Shown piece after piece: positions 9,501-10,535 of a DNA stretch of 10,535 bases (its first letter is position 1; each line of letters starts with the position of its first letter). A program made the position numbers and the translations under genes. The notes beneath the pieces were generated by a model. That model was not told the DNA's origin, ran no database searches, and worked only from the letters and a program-made list of their open reading frames with translations. The DNA lies in NCBI GenBank assembly GCA_028565635.1, contig JAOXYB010062657.1:1-10535 (forward strand), read 5' to 3'. Origin of the DNA: Phoronis ovalis. Lineage: Eukaryota; Phoronida; Phoronidae.

Positions 9501-10102
9501 CTAGAATGCTAGTTTAATACTTCTTTCTGTTGCAGGTGCTGGGCGAGGCCGTGGTCGTGGAATGGGACGTGGTCGAGGTGTATTCAATCCTTCTGCAACA
9601 AATCCAGCTCAGATGCAAGGTATTTGTTTAGTAGACAACTCTTGGCATTGTATGCTTATAAGTAAAAATCCTGTTTTTGTTTTTTAAGTGTCTTGCCTCG
9701 TAGTAACCAATGAACTCCTTGCCATGCAGAAATTTAGGAAACTAGGGTATTGTCCTCATATGGATTGCAGGAGGCCAGATGTGCATGCACATCACAATAG
9801 TATCAAGGTCAAATGTTAGAATTGGAATTACTGTCGGGGATAAATGCTAGGAACCACCACTGAGAAGGGGTTTAACCGACAAATACGCAGTATTTCTATC
9901 TGTGTCACAACATAAGCAATCTACCGGTCACGGTTATACCTCGATAGAGGTGCGTGCCTAGACAGAGTAGTGGCGGGAAAATTCCACTCCAGTCTTATAG
10001 TAGTATAGATATTTAGCCAAAGTGCACTATAATAATTACCTGTTAATTTGTTTTTCAGATGTCAGCTATCAGATGCAGAGTTTACAAATAAATAAACAGT
10101 GA
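362..10102 (+). CDS. MAEL: Protein maelstrom homolog (MAEL), 3' part of the gene, 12 coding exons
   Basis: Coding exons are 362-570, 1011-1073, 1670-1901, 2151-2217, 2508-2714, 3176-3286, 3607-3774, 3931-4070, 4546-4609, 8856-8939, 9536-9619 and 10059-10102. All introns are GT..AG and all phases agree, giving 490 residues before TGA. Residues 1-168 match the C-terminal part of the MAEL domain. The segment YESNTRCNFHEE followed by YCALADCKKRAY keeps the C-x2-H-x7-C spacing (C71, H74, C82) of the ECHC signature and resembles vertebrate MAEL closely; the Glu must lie upstream. Family knowledge: MAEL acts in piRNA-guided transposon silencing in germline nuage and nucleus, with an N-terminal HMG box and an RNase H-like MAEL domain. 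Residues 169-490 form a Q/P/A/S-rich tail, far longer than in the roughly 430-residue human protein. It has an acidic start, eight lone tryptophans and a GRG block. The family call is secure; the role of the tail is unknown. Exon joins are predictions without transcript data. Confidence 0.92.
571..1010 (+). other. MAEL intron between exons a and b
   Basis: 440 nt, GTAAGG to TTTCTTTCTAG, AT-rich. Nothing further recognised. Confidence 0.85.
1011..1073 (+). CDS. MAEL: MAEL exon b (C-H-C of the ECHC signature)
   Basis: A 63-nt exon lies between TTTCTTTCTAG and GC|GTAAGT. Joined to exon a it restores Arg and reads RCNFHEEAESNYCALADCKK. The cysteines and histidine (C71, H74, C82 of the visible protein) are the conserved, putatively metal-binding residues of the MAEL domain. 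This is the strongest family identifier in the window. Confidence 0.93.
1074..1669 (+). other. MAEL intron between exons b and c
   Basis: 596 nt, GTAAGT to TTTTTGTAG, AT-rich. Nothing further recognised. Confidence 0.85.
1670..1901 (+). CDS. MAEL: MAEL exon c (end of MAEL domain and linker)
   Basis: The acceptor is TTTTTGTAG and the donor CCAGAG|GTATTG. The exon starts by completing an Ala codon and ends in phase 0. YSMSETLAGIFDFQLTVNHL corresponds to the YCISNSLATLFGIQLTEAHV part of human MAEL. From about residue 125 on it becomes a Gly/Ser/Asn-rich linker. The frame stays open 72 nt past the donor, to TAA at 1971-1973, but that extension has no domain features. Confidence 0.9.
2151..2217 (+). 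CDS. MAEL: MAEL exon d (acidic patch)
   Basis: The acceptor TTTGTATTAG follows a pyrimidine-rich tract, and the donor is CCAG|GTATGG. The exon encodes EEEEEDDFEPVSKPPMRRPN then AP: an acidic run followed by a basic Pro/Arg stretch. It moves the phase from 0 to 1. The purine-rich 5' end also resembles a splicing enhancer. Confidence 0.85.
2508..2714 (+). CDS. MAEL: MAEL exon e (tail, two W motifs)
   Basis: The acceptor is GGTTTTAG and the donor CTTG|GTAAGA; both ends are phase 1. It is low-complexity Q/A/P/S sequence with FSWAAA (W207) and PSSWVT (W236), ending NQTDFPML. The local rise in GC and the lack of stops agree with coding sequence. Confidence 0.87.
2715..3175 (+). other. MAEL intron between exons e and f
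   Basis: 461 nt, GTAAGA to TTTCAG. The antisense open stretch across its 3' part has no coding features and overlaps exon f as a shadow frame. Confidence 0.85.
3176..3286 (+). CDS. MAEL: MAEL exon f (tail, one W motif)
   Basis: The acceptor is TTTTTGTAATTTCAG and the donor CTAG|GTATTA; both ends are phase 1. It encodes GIGRGIPQQQPAGFQGAPPP and then a Pro-rich stretch ending PSAWQNTNQL (W290). It also adds a GRG near its start. Confidence 0.86.
3287..3606 (+). other. MAEL intron between exons f and g
   Basis: 320 nt, GTATTA to TTTTTCACAG, very T-rich in its 3' half. Nothing else seen. Confidence 0.82.
3607..3774 (+). CDS. MAEL: MAEL exon g (tail, one W motif)
   Basis: The acceptor is TTTTTCACAG and the donor TCAG|GTAAGA; both ends are phase 1. 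It encodes a Q/P/A-rich segment with RPAWNPPAPP (W317) and MNLFSQQQGAPMQPQS. Open reading runs into the flanking introns in this frame but loses the compositional bias there. Confidence 0.87.
3931..4070 (+). CDS. MAEL: MAEL exon h (tail, two W motifs)
   Basis: The acceptor is TTGTTTCCAG and the donor AATATG|GTATGT. It enters in phase 1 and ends in phase 0. It carries RTPWGAPSQP (W365, a WG dipeptide) and PAPWSCSAPQ (W387), plus the tail's only two cysteines (C379, C389). Confidence 0.87.
4071..4545 (+). other. MAEL intron between exons h and i
   Basis: 475 nt, GTATGT to GTTTGTTTAG. It contains two tandem copies of a 15-bp unit (TGCTGATATGGTA shared) at 4229-4241 and 4244-4256. Confidence 0.82.
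4229..4256 (+). repeat. Two-copy 15-bp tandem repeat
   Basis: TGCTGATATGGTA occurs at 4229-4241 and 4244-4256, period 15, inside a MAEL intron. Probably a recent local duplication. Confidence 0.8.
4546..4609 (+). CDS. MAEL: MAEL exon i (tail, one W motif)
   Basis: The acceptor is GTTTGTTTAG and the donor GCAG|GTATGT. It enters in phase 0 and ends in phase 1. It encodes VPQPPQSSSWSQPSQGQYAA (W409) and a final Ala. The long intron hosting the antisense fucosyltransferase gene follows. Confidence 0.86.
5062..6233 (-). CDS. Fucosyltransferase catalytic exon
   Basis: This exon holds 390 of the 411 residues and ends at TAA (5064-5062). The acceptor is a strong pyrimidine tract ending TTTTTTCATTCTAG, with the exon starting at 6233 in phase 1. 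There is no in-frame ATG between the upstream stop near 6290 and the conserved region. The GTG at 6201, which a bacterial-style ORF search would use, is an internal Val codon, so an upstream start exon is required. Confidence 0.93.
5062..7204 (-). CDS. GT10 alpha-1,3-fucosyltransferase-like protein, complete, nested in a MAEL intron
   Basis: The preferred model joins 7141-7204 (start) to 5062-6233 (stop), giving 411 residues, usual for this family. It is a type II Golgi protein: basic N-terminus (MPTSWSKFLIK), membrane anchor about residues 12-28, stem, then the catalytic region. GT10 landmarks are NAVILHMMDGKWDP, FFNWTMTYRQNSDIFHPYGW (residues 168-187), ELVCWFVSHC (211-221), the GDP-fucose-binding signature FYLAFENMGCIDYITEKL (260-277), SPKDL, and a C-terminal CNLC pair (362-365). 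Ten N-x-S/T sequons fit a secretory-pathway protein. Family knowledge: such enzymes transfer fucose from GDP-fucose to GlcNAc of glycans. The exact acceptor and linkage cannot be read here. The frame is intact with no sign of decay. The gene lies wholly inside the 4.2-kb MAEL intron and runs antisense to it. Confidence 0.93.
5080..5085 (-). promoter_or_regulatory. Candidate poly(A) signal in the fucosyltransferase 3' end
   Basis: AATAAA spans the Asn-Lys codons seven residues before the end, 15 nt upstream of the TAA. No clear AATAAA is seen in the next few hundred bases downstream on this strand. Use of this hexamer would leave almost no 3' UTR. Confidence 0.3.
6489..6497 (-). CDS. Possible alternative start exon of the fucosyltransferase
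   Basis: ATG GGT CAG followed by a near-perfect donor CAG|GTGAGT lies inside the intron of the preferred model, with a good start context (G at -3, G at +4) and an in-frame TAA 12 nt upstream. Splicing to the AG at 6278-6277 (phase 0) would give MGQSTTSLLIVIYFFILVLQ, continuing in frame into the catalytic exon, 407 residues in all. The acceptor is weaker, so it ranks below the other start exon. Confidence 0.35.
6589..6663. repeat. Adjacent short tandem repeats
   Basis: An imperfect 20/21-bp pair starting AGTGA (6589-6608, 6609-6629) is followed by a perfect 15-bp pair TATGTTTGTGACACT (6634-6648, 6649-6663). Both lie in the fucosyltransferase intron. Confidence 0.8.
7141..7204 (-). CDS. Fucosyltransferase start exon (preferred model)
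   Basis: ATG at 7204-7202 has A at -3. The exon encodes MPTSWSKFLIKVTLGFIIIL then T plus one base, ending AACAG|GTATGT. That leftover G fits the phase-1 acceptor at 6234 exactly (making Val) and builds the continuous hydrophobic segment VTLGFIIILTVLQFLAV. There is an in-frame TGA upstream and no earlier in-frame ATG. Three independent signals agree: donor, phase and anchor. Confidence 0.78.
7209..7250 (-). other. Upstream ORF before the fucosyltransferase start
   Basis: An ATG at 7250 opens 13 codons ending in TAG at 7209, four bases before the preferred start codon. A second out-of-frame ATG at 7266 opens 29 codons that overlap the start and end at 7177. If the 5' UTR includes them they could dampen translation; the transcription start is not visible. 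Confidence 0.3.
8192..8326. repeat. 14-bp inverted repeat
   Basis: TTTTATAAAGTCAG (8192-8205) and CTGACTTTATAAAA (8313-8326) are exact reverse complements separated by 107 nt in the host intron. No obvious target-site duplication flanks them. Confidence 0.75.
8856..8939 (+). CDS. MAEL: MAEL exon j (tail, one W motif)
   Basis: The acceptor is TTATTTTTAG and the donor GCAG|GTAAGT; both ends are phase 1. It encodes PVQPGATWGQGPPQMGGVQQ (W429, WG dipeptide), then PASGMFA. A second donor, AGTG|GTATGT at 8927/8928, keeps the same phase and would drop four residues. Composition and phase tie it to exon i across 4.2 kb. Confidence 0.85.
8940..9535 (+). other. MAEL intron between exons j and k
   Basis: 596 nt, GTAAGT to TTCTTTCTGTTGCAG. 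It has an 11-bp direct repeat CTTACCAAGAG at 9160-9170 and 9192-9202. Nothing else recognised. Confidence 0.83.
9536..9619 (+). CDS. MAEL: MAEL exon k (GRG repeat)
   Basis: The acceptor is TTCTTTCTGTTGCAG and the donor CAAG|GTATTT; both ends are phase 1. It encodes AGRGRGRGMGRGRG followed by VFNPSATNPAQMQ. Five GRG-type arginines are typical substrates for symmetric dimethylation and Tudor-domain binding in piRNA-pathway proteins; that role is inferred from family knowledge. Confidence 0.88.
9778..9793. repeat. Perfect 16-bp palindrome
   Basis: GATGTGCATGCACATC equals its own reverse complement. It lies in the GC-richer island of the last MAEL intron. Confidence 0.85.
9926..9958. repeat. Compound hairpin
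   Basis: The inner stem ACCTC/GAGGT closes a GATA loop (9938-9951). The outer arms GGTCACG and CGTGCC pair imperfectly. Upstream, TGTCGG (9832-9837) and CCGACA (9876-9881) form another inverted pair. Confidence 0.55.
10059..10102 (+). CDS. MAEL: MAEL terminal coding exon
   Basis: The acceptor is TTTGTTTTTCAG. The exon completes an Asp codon and reads DVSYQMQSLQINKQ before TGA at 10100-10102. The last codons contain overlapping AATAAA hexamers. The peptide is short and not conserved enough to be recognised alone, so this exon rests on the strong acceptor and matching phase. Confidence 0.75.
10087..10096 (+). promoter_or_regulatory. Overlapping poly(A) signals at the MAEL stop
   Basis: Two overlapping AATAAA hexamers (10087-10092, 10091-10096) lie 4-13 nt before the stop codon, inside the last codons. 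Cleavage 10-30 nt downstream would give a 3' UTR of only a few to about 25 nt. An AATATA variant near 10129 is an alternative. Confidence 0.4.
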
Positions 10103-10535
10103 GGAAACCAAACATTTATGACTGCAAAATATATCTTGAATGTCATGATTTTTCTAAAGTATTATCGTTTTAGTGTCATTATCTTAAAATGAGACTTGTC
10201 TTGTTACTATCCTTAAAATGACATCTTTTTTACTTATTTGTATATGTAAAGGCTATTTCTGATAATATTTTTGTGCCCACTATGTAATAGTGAAAGGGCA
10301 TATAGCCGTATCCCTATGCGGCGTTGCCCTTTACATTTGCTTTTTATGCCCATCACTATGTACAAGTGAATGGGCATATAGCTAAAGCCTATGCGGCGTC
10401 GTTGTCGTCGTATGTAACCTTTTCTTTGTGTTGCTATAACGGCTTCAGCTTTTGTCACATCATCTTCGTATTTGGTACAGGGTAAGTACAGGTCAAAGCG
10501 CAGGTCTGATATAATTTTGACCTCGATTACTTCCA
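10103..10535 (+). other. 3' UTR and flank of MAEL
   Basis: A short 3' UTR is followed by flanking DNA. No further gene was recognised. The 74-codon open stretch on the minus strand translates the duplicated repeat unit and is not a credible protein. Confidence 0.65.
10274..10398. repeat. Duplicated hairpin-bearing repeat unit, period 75-76 bp
   Basis: Copies at 10274-10323 and 10347-10398 share ACTATGTA, GGGCATATAGC and CCTATGCGGCG in the same order. Copy 2 has a hairpin with arms TGCCCATCACT (10347-10357) and AGTGAATGGGCA (10365-10376). The flank continues with GTCGTTGTCGTCG. Composition is unlike the surrounding AT-rich DNA, as expected of a dispersed element. Confidence 0.7.

Larger units (their letters stand above)
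9620..10058 (+). other. Last MAEL intron, with a GC-richer repeat-like island
   Basis: 439 nt, GTATTT to TTTGTTTTTCAG. The stretch from about 9770 to 9995 is clearly less AT-rich than the other introns and contains a perfect palindrome and several short inverted repeats, suggesting an inserted element remnant. No family was recognised. Confidence 0.7.

Noticed and set aside
9826-9880. tRNA-derived SINE with A and B boxes
   Set aside because: CTCAGTGG on the minus strand resembles an A box, but no B box lies at a suitable distance and there is no tRNA fold.
9972-9980. E2F-like GGCGGGAAA and an overlapping NF-kB-like sequence
   Set aside because: An isolated match in an intronic repeat-like island, with no promoter context.
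10234-10458. 74-codon open frame on the minus strand
   Set aside because: Its peptide repeats itself because it translates the duplicated 75-bp unit; it has no domain features.
10490-10523. Three nuclear-receptor half-sites (AGGTCA, AGGTCT, TGACCT)
   Set aside because: Spacings do not fit a standard response element and the sites lie in probable repeat DNA at the window edge.

Overview
The window is animal genomic DNA: AT-rich, with small exons bounded by GT..AG introns on both strands and no bacterial-style gene packing. The gene content and the intronic repeats suggest an invertebrate, most likely a lophotrochozoan and perhaps a bivalve mollusc. That taxonomic guess is inference only.

Two protein-coding genes are supported. 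The plus strand carries the 3' part of a maelstrom (MAEL) gene, a piRNA-pathway factor, as twelve coding exons from 362 to the stop codon at 10100-10102. All exon joins keep one open frame of 490 codons plus stop. The first three exons encode the end of the MAEL domain, including the C, H and C of its ECHC signature. The remaining nine encode a long Q/P/A/S-rich, probably disordered tail. The tail holds eight isolated tryptophans flanked by small residues and then a GRG-repeat block. The MAEL start, and the HMG box expected there, lie upstream of the window.

The 4.2-kb intron at 4610-8855 contains a complete gene on the opposite strand: a GT10 alpha-1,3-fucosyltransferase-like enzyme (5062-7204). 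It has one large catalytic exon and a short 5' exon whose phase fits exactly and which supplies the start codon and half of the Golgi membrane anchor. A second candidate start exon (6489-6497) would give a different but equally hydrophobic anchor.

The rest is intron or 3' flank. It holds small tandem and inverted repeats and, after the MAEL end, a duplicated hairpin-bearing repeat unit (about 10274-10398) that looks like part of a dispersed element. The two genes have no evident biochemical link: one acts in germline transposon silencing, the other in Golgi glycosylation. They are tied by position, since the fucosyltransferase transcript is antisense to the MAEL pre-mRNA.
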